A stretch of DNA of 64,000 nucleotides from Siphonodentalium dalli. Its lineage: Eukaryota; Mollusca; Scaphopoda; Gadilida; Siphonodentaliidae. Position 1 is the stretch's first letter, and each line of letters opens with the position of its first letter. This document shows, piece by piece, positions 9,272 to 22,685 of this stretch. Both the position numbers and the translations under genes were made by a program. The stretch lies in NCBI GenBank assembly GCA_032622095.1, contig CP136064.1, forward strand, positions 214,224,205 to 214,288,204, read 5' to 3'. The notes under the pieces were generated by a model, which worked only from the letters and a program-made list of their open reading frames with translations, searched no databases and was not told the origin of the DNA.

Positions 9272-11427
9272 GTAAGTATATGAGATGTGTATTCAAATGT
9301 ACATCGATCACATTTCGCAAAACACTGACACTGAACCACGATATAAATACCTCATTAACTAAGTTACCCCCGATATTTTCCAAGACATACATGTGTATAT
9401 TCGGAATTAGTAAACCGAATACCATGAAACTTCGAGAAGAACATTTGATATATGTGACCAACATTTCTTATAATGAATGATATGGTGAGTGGCTAAACGC
9501 TTGAATGGACGCCAATTGGATGGGAAGAGTTGATTTTACAAAATCCAAGAATTACAGAATCACTAGGTTTATGTTCGAATGTCAGAATTCTCAGTTAACG
9601 ACTGGTGAACATCTTCTTTGAACATATGCCACCAAAGCGCGCCAAGACTACAAAAGACTGGATAATGACACTAAACGATATGACATTAGTCACCTACTTC
9701 AAGAGGTATTGGTAGTCGCATGTCAGTATTGAATCCCGTATCAACTCATTACGCGCGCTCCGCGGGTATACTGGTATAGAGATTCTTGTTTCGCCTGGGC
9801 CCATGGGTGTTTTATTTATAGAATGGGAATTTTTGGGAGGATTAAAATTCGAACTGCGACCGGAGGCCGAGTCCGGTAAAAGGTGTAGTTGGGAATTTCA
9901 ATTTCGTTTATTGTCGTTCACATTATGTCAATAATGTTGATTTTTGGTTTGTGATAAGCTATGCCAATTACAAATAAAAGAAATGAAAAAGATAATTTGT
10001 AAGTCTTTTAATTAAACTTTTATAGACATTTTTCGTTCTGCAGCCCACTGGAGGGGGGGGGGTTGGTCGGAGACAGCCTAATCGGCCGCCGGTTCGTTAA
10101 TTAGGTGCGGGTTGTTATTTGTTATTTTAACGGAATTCTGAGTTGGTCATTCGCAAGACCATTATATTTTATATTCTATAATTACAATCATGGGTATATA
10201 ATATATGATCTTGAGCGCGTTACCATTTCTGACATTGGTTTTCTTGTTACAATGAGGGCACGGTGCCTCATATAGTCCCGTCGTAGGTTACGCGACATGG
10301 ATTACGAGCATAACCAAGCTGTTCTTCGCATGTGTTTTTAAATGAGTGTGCACCCCTCATAGAGGCCGTGTGACTTTTGAATTAAGCACCCACAAAATGT
10401 GCTCACCCAAGCATGTAAACATTCAGTGGGTGGACATTAGCTGACTTCAACAATCCTAATACACTGAGTATACATGTAAGCTTTATCAGGATTCTTGAGA
10501 TACAGTGTATATGTGTATGTCATGGGGAACTTACTTATGTTCGGGGTGTTTATAGGTAGTGATCGACAAAATTAAACCTGCATGGCAGACTGGCAGTCGT
10601 GACATCTACTTACATTACATGAGGAAATGATAAAAAGTAAGCGATTGTTTTTGTACTTAAAATGGGAAGCTCTAATTCAACAACTCCGGAGCATCCGCCA
10701 CAAAACATAAACGGGAATGCGTTTAATTGCGCACAATTATGTTTTCAGAAACGTTCAAATTTCTTAAGTAATGGATTGTCATATTTCATGCTTATTTGAA
10801 ACAATACCATTGCTACTTACATCGCATAAACTTGCTAAAAGCAGTTATGTTCAATACATTTTGTTTCAAAATTGCCAGAACACAACACACTTATTTCATA
10901 GAAATTAAATGAAGTGATTCTCGTTGACGAAATAATTCTCGTTTGTTTATCGGTGATTTGGTCGGGACAAATGAACGGATGTTTGTTTACATTTTTGCAT
11001 TGTTCAGACGTCGTGATCTACGAAAGGGCACAGCCAGTGTCGTTGCATATTCTTACAATAATAGTTTTAATAGTGGATTCTTAACACGGTTGCTGTGACC
11101 GAGTCGTATATTATCTGTTTGAAGTAGTGAAAGAAGCACATAATGTCTTTAGATATATATTACATGCATGATTATAATATCATAAGTGAATAAATAGGGT
11201 ATACGCTTCTAAACATAAAATGGATTATTTACTATACTGTGTAATTTAATTATCATGGGATACAGAAGCAACCCAAACGGCTTTAGAATAGTAATAATTG
11301 TTTCAGACGGATTTAAATGTTGTCGTTTGTTATAGTCGTTGCCGACATATATATGTCGTCTGCTTCGCTTCGATAACAAACAATTGATCCATTCCTACCT
11401 ATTTTGACCAAACAAAAAATTTATAAT
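9272..11427. other. Intron, mostly unrecognised sequence
   Basis: No coding stretch was recognised. There is a run of G at about 10051..10060. A GC-rich segment around 9745-9900 and 10040-10140 stands out from the AT-rich surroundings and may be an old element. No second copy was noticed in the window. Confidence 0.4.
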
Positions 11428-11496
11428 TTGTTTCCATCAATCCATCTACGTAATTGAAAATTGTTTCCATCAATCCATCTACGTAATTGAAAATCT
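11428..11496. repeat. Two-copy direct repeat, unit about 34 bp
   Basis: TTGTTTCCATCAATCCATCT followed by ACGTAATTGAAAA occurs twice back to back. It is probably a slippage or short-range duplication. Confidence 0.7.
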
Positions 11497-11599
11497 ATAT
11501 ACCGAAATCCGCACCATCATGTTAATTGAAATATCCCCTTGCATCTCTCTTTGACAAGAGGTCGTGTGCCAATTGGGCGCGATTTGGAAATCCTGGGTA

Positions 11600-11950
11600 T
11601 ACTCTAATCAACGTTTATGAGACCCCGGCAACCCAAATCAGGCAATTCTTCAAGGATTGTCCACTTATAAACGGACAATCCTTACCTAAAATGGTCATTA
11701 ATAAATGGACAATCCAACCACGCGTGGCACGCTAGCTTGGGATTGTCCACTAAATGAAGACATGTATAGCTAATCCTGCATGTTAGCTTCATATTTAATA
11801 TGAAGGGCAATAACTCTATAAAGAATGTTAATTTACTAAATAACTGTGATGTGTATGAGAAGAAGTGTTTTTGACGAAATAACGGAGATATTTGAAGAGT
11901 TTTTAAAGAGCGGTTGGTACTTGAAATAAAGAGATGATAGCCTGATTCGT
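11600..11950. repeat. Dispersed fold-back repeat family D, copy 1
   Basis: Contains AGGATTGTCCACTTATAAACGGACAATCC-type inverted motifs, then ACCACGCGTGGCACGC, then TTCATATTTAATATGAAG and 'TTTTTGACGAAATAACGGAG'. The same modules occur at 46190..46720, with the same ACCACGCGTGGCACGC core, so this is a shared mobile repeat. The 106-codon antisense ORF over it is not a gene. Confidence 0.6.
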
Positions 11951-13844
11951 AAATATGCATATGTGCATTTGTCAGTTGCTCATCCGAGGTGTGGTCTCGC
12001 AATCATATCAATCCTCTGCGTGGTATATTGTTATATATGTACTTCATCTATAAAATGGCCTAGCTATGCCATAGCTATCGCACCGACAACAACACACATG
12101 CAGCCAATCAACCACACAGGGATCGCGATGGATCGAAATTTACTTTTTCCAAATATTTTTTCAAATGAAAATTCTTTCAGAAGTTGCCAAATGCTATCAT
12201 TTTCTGCAACAATGAGTATTATATTTCGACAATCACTGTTTGAACGACTTTTGATATCGATAGAAAGAAATTATTAATAATTGTCGGCTCTCTAGTGCGG
12301 GTTTTCGTAAATTAATAAACCAATAACCGAACAATACTGGAAATTGTAGAAGGGTTGCTTCATCAGAAAGGCTCATCGAAGCAAAAGATTGGTTATGAAA
12401 ACACCACCAGCATGCATATACTAGTAATCCCTCCACCGTCGACACTAATGCCATCAGATTAACTGCATTTTGGTTGAGGTTCTAACTTTTCCTACCCTTA
12501 TAAAACACCAATAATAACATTATTGTAAGAGATTCGTGATACGAATGGTATTGATTGACCAATATTTTTCAATTTGCAAACGTCAGCCCGACCATGCATA
12601 CTATTTGACTAGCATGACATAGCTACATCCACGAGAATAAACCCCATGGAGCCAACTAACTAATCATACAGCAAAACCCGAGCAATCGATCAATCATACA
12701 ATCTTATTATCATGCCATAGCTACTACACCGAAAGCGAAATCCGAGGTTTTCAACACCCTGCAATGTATGTCATGTTTAACACCGACTAGTATATGTACA
12801 CCATGTAGTATACATATCATGTCGAGTATTCATTCGTGTTCATCTCAATGATGGATACACACACATGCCATAATAATTGGTCTAGTTATTTGAATTGTTT
12901 GACTGAGGACTCCATTGAGAACATACAAATTGGGACTTTATTACACACAAAGCTTGATCGTTTTCATAGACACCCACACCGTATCGTATACGTCTCACTG
13001 GGCTCACTACTTCTGCGCAACATTGTTGCAAATGAATGCCGATTCATCGAGAACAAGTTGGAACATAAATCGGTCAGGCCAGTAGACAGTGCAAACATAC
13101 TGTCTCGAACCAGTTTGTGAAAGCGGTCGGATCATCGATAAACATCGTGAAATTATTTAACAATTTGACAGCCGTCTGCACATGTCAAACACCCGGAGTT
13201 GTGCACATTAGCGGCAGTTAATGTTGAGTGTATGTAATTAAATATATATATATATATATATACATACATTTGATATGTATCTGACATTCACATATCAAAT
13301 AGGCATACATTGTGTTAACATTATACTTTGAATGAGGCCTGTTGCGATACGGCGTGCATGATAACAGACAACAATGAAACCTAATAAACACATTCAAACT
13401 AGGGTCCCCTGAACATGTCGGTTTTCCCCCATCTAAATAAGTAGACATCTTTATTTATTTGCTATCTAAAAACTAATCCACCCTGTAAATAATGGCCAGT
13501 GTTGGCGCTGTCGATTGAAAAAATTGCCAAATGTCAAAATTAGTTTATTTGGGAAAAGTTTCGGTAAGCGAGTTCACATTCCCATATTAAAGTAGAAACA
13601 ACTTATTTAGAAATTGGTTGCTTAAACAAACAACATTCTATGTCACGGGCGCGCTCCATTCCATTTTCTAGTAGAAGATTAGGTGACGCACGTCGATCGA
13701 CAGGAGTTAAACTGATTGCCTATCAGAGAGGTATGGTCATTCAGTTTGGGTGCCTGTCAGTTGGTGCATACATTATATCAGTGGGTGGTTGGTTTATTAC
13801 TTTATGATTATCCACTTAAGGGACAAGTAATGGTTAGAGCACAA
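11951..13844. other. Intron, nothing recognised apart from a TA run
   Basis: No exon, protein-coding remnant or shared repeat was seen. A (TA)n run sits at about 13238..13262. Short ORFs here lack any family signature. Confidence 0.4.
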
Positions 13845-13907
13845 GAATTGTTCTTTACCAGAATCATTCGAGTCGAAGACGAGATTCATTCTGGTAAAGA
13901 ACAATTC
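13845..13907. repeat. Long-stem hairpin
   Basis: GAATTGTTCTTTACCAGAAT pairs with ATTCTGGTAAAGAACAATTC across a loop of about 23 bases. Related TTTACCA and TGGGATAATC pieces recur to 14270, so it may be the core of a larger degenerate fold-back element at about 13795..14270. Confidence 0.6.
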
Positions 13908-14305
13908 GTGTACTCTGACCGACTTAGAGCACAATTGATCCCACATAATGCAAGCAACAGGAAATGTGCCATTGAGCGTGTTTCGACCACGACGCACAAT
14001 CCGTGCGCTGGCCGCGATTGGACACAATAGCCGGTTAGCCACGTCAAACAACGTGATTATCATGCACTGATCACCGTTGAATGTGAATAGAAATGTTCGA
14101 AACAACAGGGACTGGTCCCGCTTATAGCACCCGTGCGATTTGTCTGTTATGAGTTGCGTGTGCCTCACAATGGGATAATCACTGAACGATTCCTCCGTCA
14201 GCCTTGGGAATTGTTGTGCTTTACCAAAAACCAGGGAACGATTGCAACAATGGGATTGTGCTCTAATGATTATTAAGAATTACCATTGCAGCCGGGATTG
14301 ATTAA

Positions 14306-14665
14306 AGGCCCACTTAATTTTCGAACCCCAGGTCATATATATAAAATATATGCCATAATATACACAATTTGAAAGAGGAAGCTCCAAAACATTGTATTAT
14401 CAACTTATCCGGTGTAAACATGTTGTTGTTTTTTTCAATGGAAGGGGAATAACTTTATATCTTAAAGATAGAGTTATCCCCCTTCCATTACATTTAATTT
14501 GAATTATGTTGCAATCTGGGAGCCATAACCGGGGAAATCTTTCGATGATTTCAGCTGTGATGAATTGTAGTATTTTAGTCATATTTTATGTATAGATTGT
14601 TAATTTAACCGTATATCAAAGCACTATATAAAAAAAAATCGGTGACTCGAAAATTAAGTGGGCCT
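14306..14665 (+). mobile_element. TTAA-flanked MITE, family B, copy 1
   Basis: 360 bp between TTAA at 14302..14305 and 14666..14669. Begins AGGCCCACTTAATTTTCGAA and ends TCGAAAATTAAGTGGGCCT, a near-perfect 20-bp terminal inverted repeat. Inside is a hairpin around AATAACTTTATATCTTAAAG. It encodes no transposase. Same target-site size as family A but different ends. Confidence 0.88.
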
Positions 14666-15167
14666 TTAAGTTTCCCTTCATGAAATTTCTAAAACATCGG
14701 AATTCTTACAAGTGGCCATTATTGAATGTCAACTGTAAGAATAATTTTTCCATAAACCCCTTAATCTCGGCCCGATATAATTTGAAAACGTTTGTGAATA
14801 TTTGGCAAAACATATTTTCAGTTGGCAAAAGTAAATTCTGTGCCAGCGCGGTCATGCAGGTGAGTAATCTTGTTCTTGGATGAGTACCAATTAAACTAAA
14901 AATGGCATTTTTTGTGTTGATCACACGAAGAACGTTACCGTACAAGATCACAGAACTTACATAGGTTAACCGCGTATCAATGACATGATAAGCATTCGAC
15001 TGAACCGATAGTGAACATGGGCGACACATCGTATGCACATTGGTATTAACCCTCCCCGTATTTTCAAACTGATTTTGCATAAATGCGTATACCCTTCCAG
15101 TTCATCGAATACCAATCCTTGCCAGACCCGTGTCTACAAGTTTAGGATTGATATGGACGCTCATTAA

Positions 15168-15677
15168 AGATGGGGCGGCGTTGACGGTGGGTATGCTGTT
15201 AAAATATTCACATCCATCAAAAACCGCCATAAACAGAAATAATAGTAAAATATTGACAGACTTTGTTCTTATACCAATCAGAAATATGGCATAAGCAGTA
15301 TGTTATTGTCAATTTTTTTCCCTTTGTCATGTAAACAAAAGCAAAAAAGGTTACGTTTCCTGGCTATCCGGATATGGTAAACATAAAGAGCGTTATTTGT
15401 TACTGTTTTCCTGATATGGAAATAATAAAGAGCGTTTATATAATTTGTGTGTGATTAACCAATATAATTGCGCTGTGTTATGTAAACAGAAGCTTAACTT
15501 ATGTAACACGAGCAGGCTCTTGTTTACGTACACCACCGTACGTCTTGATGATAATATACTATGTACGCGCTGATTATGTTTGGCATATGAATAAAACTAT
15601 ATATATTTTAATATTCCTTCTGTTGATGGCGATTTGAACAAATATGAATATTTCTGCAACGAACGCCACCCGTGCCT
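15168..15677 (-). mobile_element. TTAA-flanked MITE, family A2 (divergent subfamily), copy 1
   Basis: About 510 bp between TTAA at 15164..15167 and 15678..15681, reverse orientation. Starts AGATGGGGCGGCGTTGACGG and ends GAACGCCACCCGTGCCT. It shares the internal landmarks of family A1 (CATAAACAG, 'AAAAACCGCCATAAACAG', AAAGAGCGTT, 'GGCTCTTG') but is clearly diverged. It pairs with 37161..37677. Confidence 0.8.
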
Positions 15678-17322
15678 TTAATGCAATTGGTAATGGCAAC
15701 TACATGGTTATGAACTTATGATTACAATATTGCGGTTTTAATTCCGAATTTATCATTTGCATATATCGGTGATACTGACCAAAGCCGGCTCATAAAATGG
15801 CGGTCATTAAAGCATGATCCAACTAAATCGTTAACACATTTAATAAACTGATCATAGCATTTATTTGTGCAAAATCTCATAGAAACCGGGCCCATAGCCA
15901 AGGAGATATTGTTCAATTCATCAGAGGAACATGTTTTTGGAGGCGTTTCAAAACCTGATGCAATTGTGCAACAGGTTATCGTTCATATATTTTATCACAC
16001 TGCCCAAACTATGTGCAGCCTATCGGTGCAAGTGGGTATCGACGGATGTCTCGCATGTGATCCATTTCTGCTGGGGAAAGCTAGATTAGGGCCCTGCGAA
16101 TATTCTAGATTCTATTCCATGTTGATATCGCCGATGTCATTCGGGATCGACATCGAATCGGAATCCCGATTCGAATATTCAAATTTCCACATCATTGACA
16201 CATTGTTGCCAATACACGGTGATGGTGAAATACGAATCATGAATCGGTGATACTGGCCAAAGAAGGCTCATTGTTGTGTTTATTATCAGAGTCTTGTTCG
16301 CTTAGGTAACTTCAAAAAGAGATGAACCACATTAGAGATGAACCACATGTCCAAAATAACCTTGCATTTTGTGATCAATCGGTAACTGGTTAATTGTTAG
16401 AGGTCATACGAGATATGAAGTGGTTATTTAATTGTTAGAAGCCATACGAAATATGAAGTGGGTGTATATATATCAAACAAAATGTATCTTTAAAGTAATA
16501 CACCAGTCGTCGGGATAGATTAATTTAAATGAACGAAATAATTCACTTATGTTTCATTGCTCCAATGTATTTCTTAGCCCCAAACAATGTAGTGTAATGT
16601 TGATGACGCATCCTGCCCCATTATACATCTACGCATAACTGTTGGTGCTGCGTATACCGTAATCCATATAAGAAATGACTGGAAGATCGATTGGGGTGAT
16701 TGGATATTAATAAATGTATTAAACACGAACTTTGACTCTGCCGGTCAAAACCAATGGCCCAAATCGATCGTCCAGTAATTCCTTATAATCATATACCAGT
16801 ATATTTTAATAGAACATTAATAACACAATGAACAACTTTTCAACACTACCAAAACAATGTATGTAAGTAACATATTGTTCAAATTCCAACACACTCTCCC
16901 ATTAACAACACGAGCGAGCGCGTGCACGGCTTGAAGTAACTTATGTGGATCGTCGCTTTTTGAGTAGTGCATGGGGGCTGCAGTCATTGCTTGATAAACC
17001 TCGGAAACGTTCGTGTAAATCGTATGGTGATTTGTACTGATTCTTATGGGTGTGTGAATGTAGAGGGTGTGTGGTTATATTGACTTATTCATGGTTGCTG
17101 TATCAACTCCGTTTGAACATATATATATTCATGTTCCGGCCATATTTAAACTATACACAGGGATAATAACTGTTTGTGACAGAGATATCGCCATTTCAGT
17201 TATACATAGCATATTTCTTTTGATCACTCATAATTGCGTACGAACTGCTGTCTGAACAGAACAGTTATTCAACGTGGTAGAGAAAACACCAGTGAGTGTA
17301 CAAAATTCTGTTTTGTTTCCAG
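15678..17322. other. Intron with an unassigned 127-codon ORF and a short direct repeat
   Basis: A motif CGGTGATACTGACCAAAGCC near 15770 recurs as CGGTGATACTGGCCAAAGAA near 16247. Between them is an ORF (15867..16250) with no recognisable domain, probably chance or an element remnant. The rest shows nothing recognisable. Confidence 0.35.
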
Positions 17323-17416
17323 TTGGTTTTCTCGGAGTACTGCCGCGACCGACTCTGGCAAGCGAGAGGAGGCAATGGTATCAATAATGCAGTACTATGT
17401 TACTGTCGTCAACGGG
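17323..17416 (+). CDS. Metalloprotease exon: first helix of catalytic domain
   Basis: Acceptor TTTTGTTTCCAG, donor GGG/GTAAGT; one base plus 31 codons (phase 2 to 0). The first base completes the Tyr codon left open by exon 9154..9271. The peptide WFSRSTAATDSGKREEAMVS then IMQYYVTVVNG matches the 'R...A...I..YY.HVVNG' helix of M12B catalytic domains. The phase leads into exon 26260. Confidence 0.88.
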
Positions 17417-17881
17417 GTAAGTTATTCGGTGTCAGATCCAGGGTAAGATATCTTGAATCGTGTCGCCTCAAGTTGAAATAAGAACGACCTGTTTTGAAAA
17501 TATACAGAAAAAACTTCAATAAGTTTATATAAAATCCCACGATACAGTAATGTTATGACTACGAACATACACGCACGACATAATATATTCCAAACACGAT
17601 GATACCCTACCGAACTACCTTGTAGTTTATGTGCAACCGATCGTCTGTTTTCCGAAGTGACAGTAGTTAACACAATTCTCTCCAAACTGTCCAATCGAAA
17701 TATCACTCGATAATATCACTCAATAGATCGTGAAAATCCCTTCAAGCGAAACATTTGTAATAATGTTATATAAAACCGAAGACTATTTCAAAAACAAATG
17801 AGGTATCAATTTGTTCGGAATATGAATGATAGTAAATCGTGAGTTTTATATCAATCCGCTCTGTATATTGAATGCACGTTG

Positions 17882-18110
17882 ATGATTAGTTCCCTTTGGT
17901 AATATTCAGATAAAACATGTAAGTTCAATAAACAACCATAGATCGTGTGTTGAACTTATTATCTGAACATTTCCCATCAATGAAAAGAAATCATTCTGCA
18001 CTTGTAATATTATTTCGGCTTATATTTCCGAACACCCCGCCAGGTGAACAATACACATTTCCACTGTATCCTTTTATAACTGGTGGGATAATCCATTTAG
18101 TAAAGGTGTT
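17882..18110. repeat. Dispersed repeat family E, copy 1
   Basis: Blocks TCCCTTTGGTAATATTCAGAT, ATTATCTGAACATTTCCC, TTCTGCA and CTGGTGGGATAATCCAT occur in the same order at 29837..30050 (with changes). TATTCAGAT and TTATCTGAACATT also pair as an inverted repeat. Origin unknown. Confidence 0.55.
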
Positions 18111-18483
18111 AAATAACAGCATTTGTTATATTTGTAACATTCGCCATTTTGTTTTCGTTGTAAACATCAACTTGAAGTCACGTGGTTCCTGGTCGTTTAA
18201 GTGGCGTTTAAGTGGCGTATTTGACCATACTAATTGAGTCGAGACTCGCAAGTCGTTTCCTGGTTCGAAATAGTTTAATATTTGACATGAGATGAACAGC
18301 ATGTTCTCGTGAAAATAAGCACATAAGGGGCGTATTTCAATGAACGAAATACGCTCGTATTGGTGTCAATAATAGTAATTCTTTCGGTATTGATAAGAAC
18401 AATATGAACTGAGCCATACATGGACAATTTTAATCCTAAAACATAAGAACTATAAGATCATGTCAGAAATCCTTAACAAATGT

Positions 18484-18556
18484 CCTTGTGGCAGTGGTAT
18501 CTCAGCGGAACGATGTGAGATAACTCTGCCTGGAGTTTGATTCAAACCGTGTTAAA
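18484..18556 (+). repeat. Possible tRNA-derived SINE head
   Basis: TGGCAGTGGTATCTCAGCGG resembles a pol III A box region and GAGTTTGATTCAAACC resembles a B box, about 50 bp apart. No full cloverleaf folds and no second copy was found in the window. It abuts the fold-back element starting at 18570. Confidence 0.3.
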
Positions 18557-18569
18557 ACTTACTACCTAA

Positions 18570-19246
<677 letters not shown>

Positions 19247-19257
19247 TAAGGTCAGGG

Positions 19258-19400
19258 GGCGGAAAATAACTGCAGACACAGGGTGGAAAAAACTGTTTTC
19301 TTCGGTTTGGGTACCCCCCCCCCCCAAACAGCAAAAAATGCAGTTGTTTCCACTGACCATTGACCCCCCCCCCCCCTTTGGTCTAATTTTACACCTGAAC
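19258..19400. repeat. Poly-C-rich dispersed repeat with GGTACCCCC motif
   Basis: Two C runs of more than 10 bases (about 19314..19325 and 19365..19377) with GGTTTGGGTACCCCC. Similar GGTACCC/poly-C segments occur at 20750..20880 and 57010..57210, so these look like copies of one degenerate family. Confidence 0.5.
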
Positions 19401-19417
19401 ATTGTGCGCCGCTTTAA

Positions 19418-19858
19418 AGGTACGGTTGGTCTTGGCGGTGGGTATCCTGTGAATATATTTCCACCCGTCAAAAACCGTCACAAACAGAAAGAACAACAAA
19501 ATGTAGACAGACTTTGTCCGTATTGTTATGTAAACAAAAGCATGAAAAGTTACTTTTCTGGTGTTTGTTTATATTATTATGGTAAACATAAAGAGCGTTC
19601 TTTGTGGGTGAATTCCTGATATGGAACGAATAAAGAGCGTTTATGCCATTTGTGTGTGATTAGCCAGCACTATTGTGCTGTCTTCTGTAACACAATCAGG
19701 CTCTTACTTAGGTAAAATATAGTAAATCTTTATGATAACATGCTGTTTACGCGATGGTCATGGTATATATGAACGAAACTGTATGCGTTTTAATGTTTTT
19801 CTATTTACGGTGATTGGAACAAATATGAATATTTTCGACAACTAAGGCCTCACGTGCC
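19418..19858 (-). mobile_element. TTAA-flanked MITE, family A1, copy 3 (internally deleted)
   Basis: Reverse orientation, AGGTACGGTTGGTCTTGGCG to CTAAGGCCTCACGTGCC. TTAA precedes it (19414..19417); at the far end one T is lost so the junction reads CCTTAAAG. It lacks roughly 50 bp between 'CTTTGTCCGTAT' and 'TGTTATGTAAAC' present in other copies. Confidence 0.82.
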
Positions 19859-19862
19859 TTAA

Positions 19863-20740
19863 AGTTAAGGACATGCTACTGCAGTAAATCTGACAATAGC
19901 AACATAGCTTGGGTAATTTATTCTGATGAGTTTGGCATAAGATTACTAAGTTGATACTTGATAGACCATTCCAACATTGGTCAAGTTTCCTGTTGTTTGC
20001 ATTTTATTATTTCTACGAAGGACAGAGGGCAATGCATCAAAATGCTGCTGGCAACATATTGGTTACTCACATCTATTGAGTGCACATCTATATTGATGGA
20101 TTGTTGATGCCTTTGCACTATGTCCTTCAACTATTCATAATAACATGCGAACAACCAGGAACTTTGGCATTTTAGAGATAATCACACAAGAAGTCACCAA
20201 TTGTTTGAGAATCCTGGAGAATCACTAAGAATGTGGTTTTCTGTAGTTCACAGAATGGTCATTGTCTAGCAGTAGAACGCAGATTTGTACCTCATGATGT
20301 CATGACATGTACAAACATGTATATTGGTGATCGCAACGCTGTGTATGCACTTTAAAAAATGACAACTAGTCATTACCTCGACTTTGAAAAAGATGCAAAT
20401 GAGATGAGTGAGATTCCAGCATATAACTGTTTTCTGAAACCATTGGAGGAGAAATTGTTTAATACATGGGATAGTTCTGCAGTAAACATTTGCCAGATAA
20501 GCGATCGCAGGGTAGAATTCTGCATTCGACTGGTAGACACTGACATAGTCGGCATTATTACGAGGGTTAATGGGGTCAATATCACATGTAAACCAAGACA
20601 GTGGTTATCCAAAATTGTTTTATGTGGATTGTACTACTCATGTATATATGATTTGGATATTAAGGTTAATCCATATTCTATAAAATGAGAGAAAATTGAA
20701 GTTGTGAGTCTAAAAATACATATTTGGAAAAAAATTACAT
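19863..20740. other. Intron with an unassigned 109-codon ORF (20359..20688, +)
   Basis: The ORF reads MTTSHYLDFEKDANEMSEIP at its start and has no domain I recognise. Upstream, from 19980, discontinuous reading frames suggest an old coding remnant, but no family could be named. There is no splice-site support linking it to the metalloprotease gene. Confidence 0.25.
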
Positions 20741-20749
20741 GCAAATTTT

Positions 20750-20880
20750 TTCCGACACCCCCCCCCCCCCTAAATGAATAAGGAAAAAATTTACGGGTAA
20801 ATTTTTGACGCTTAGGTACCCCCCCCCCACCCCCCGGTACGTTGTGTCCCGCAGTTCCACCCCCCCCCCTGGTAAGGTAT
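20750..20880. repeat. Poly-C-rich dispersed repeat, second segment
   Basis: C runs at about 20759..20770, 20820..20828 and 20863..20870 with TTAGGTACCCCCC and GGTACG motifs, like 19258..19400. Confidence 0.5.
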
Positions 20881-21147
20881 GTTGAAAATGAGATAGCTGT
20901 CATCGAGGCATCCCATTATTAAATGGGCCCATGGGTCCAATCCAATTATTTTCTGGTATCGATAACGCATAGATGGTGGTTATATAGTGTCATGTCGGAC
21001 AGAGCACCTTTAACGGTATACAAACGATGGATATTTCTTCGAAATATTCCGACAGTACATTGCACGTTGTCACAAAGCATTCATGTGACTGTTCTAAATT
21101 GGTTGCGTCGCGTGTGGCATCTTGCTAATTATCGACAATGAAAAGAT

Positions 21148-22400
21148 ATTATTACGCCACCTAGTGTGGTGTTTCTAGCATTTGTTTTTTTTATATCGCA
21201 TGGAGTACAGGGCGAATGTATTCTTGGAGATTGCTTGTACCTTACTCAATCGTACCGATATAATCACGTAGATGCCGAAATTGTAAAGTTAACGCCAGCG
21301 GTGTATAATACGTTTATGAAAATATGATAAATCATATCGATAGAGTCAGGACAGGCTCAAATTGTAAACTTAAAGTCACCGGTGTAATAATATCTTGTTG
21401 AAAATATAAATAATCTGATAGCCTGAAAATATTGTATAACCTATTGGGAGCCCATAATAAATGGGAATAACCTATTGGGAGCCCCTGCATGTAGTGAACT
21501 GAATTGTGGGTATTTTATGGAGATTGTTTGTACCTTACTGAATCGTACCGATATAATCACGTAGATGCCGAAGTTGTAAAGTTAACGCCACTGGTGTATA
21601 ATATGTTTATGATAAATCGTATCGATAGAGTGAGGACAGGCTCAAATTGTAAACTTAAAGTCGAAAATATAAATAATCTGATAGCCTGAAAATATTGTAT
21701 AACCTGTTGTGAGCCCCTGGTGTAGTGAACTGAATTATGGGTAATTTTAATTGGAGTGCGCATGTCTGTTTTTTTTGTAGTAACGGCCATCTTTTATTTT
21801 CTGTAATTATGGTAAGAGTTTATGGTTTAATTTATTTATTATTTAAGTTTGTTTCAATTTTTGAATGGTTTTATGTTAACCCGATAATTTGTATTTTGTA
21901 AAGAATAAAATTGTTTGAAGAAAAATGGCGAATTTCCAAATTTCCGGCTTCGGATGCTGTTCTGAGTGTCAGCTCGATAGTGAGATTGAGACTGTGACGG
22001 TGTGAGTGACTGAGAGTCTCAAGTTAGTTTATTACGCCACCATATGTGGTGTTTCTAGTGTGGCTGTTTTTCATATCCAGTGGTAGTCTCCAATTCTGTG
22101 GTCGAGTGGGCGAAGATTTTTTTTTTTGTTCCTTACTCAAATCGTACCGATAGAATCACATAGATGCTGAAATTGTAAAGTTTACGCCACCGGTGTATAA
22201 TATGTTTTTGAAAATATGACTCAATCGTATCGATAGTCAGGACAGGCTGAAATTGTAATCTCAAAGTCACCGGTAATATGTTGTTGAAAATATAAATAAT
22301 CTGATAGCCTGAAAATAATATATAACCCATTGGGAGCCTCCTGGTATAGTGAGGTGAATTATGGGTAAGCCCCCTGGTGTTGTGAGGTGAATTATGGGTA
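21148..22400. repeat. Repeat family F: three related copies
   Basis: The module TTACTCAATCGTACCGATA... with GATGCCGAAATTGTAAAGTT, GGACAGGCTCAAATTGTAA and AATAATCTGATAGCCTGAAA occurs from about 21231, 21521 and 22126. The first and third also share the preceding TTATTACGCCACC...GTGGTGTTTCTAG (21148 and 22029). Copies end near TATTGGGAGCCCCTG with GTAGTGAACTGAATT. They look like tandem or nested copies of one non-coding element of about 290 bp. Confidence 0.65.
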
Positions 22401-22685
22401 ATATTATGCCTGTTCTATTGTGATAACCGCCATCTTTTATCTTTGGAATTATCGGCGTGTTTTATGAAAATGTCACCAAGATTTCTCCACTCGATTCTTT
22501 TAAAATGCACCCTAATCGGTCAAATTCTTTTGATAATTCTATCTAAATACATCTTAGCTACTATTCGGATCTGCTTTCCCGGTCGAAAAAGGTTTAGTTT
22601 GACCAAAACGGCTATTGACAAAAGTTTGTTTATAAAATAGCGTACTCGATAAACCCGTACTGCCGTAGTACGGCCGTAGATGGTT

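Noticed and set aside
15867-16250. 127-codon ORF
   Set aside because: No recognisable motif, no splice or promoter support, and it is flanked by a short direct repeat, so it is probably chance.
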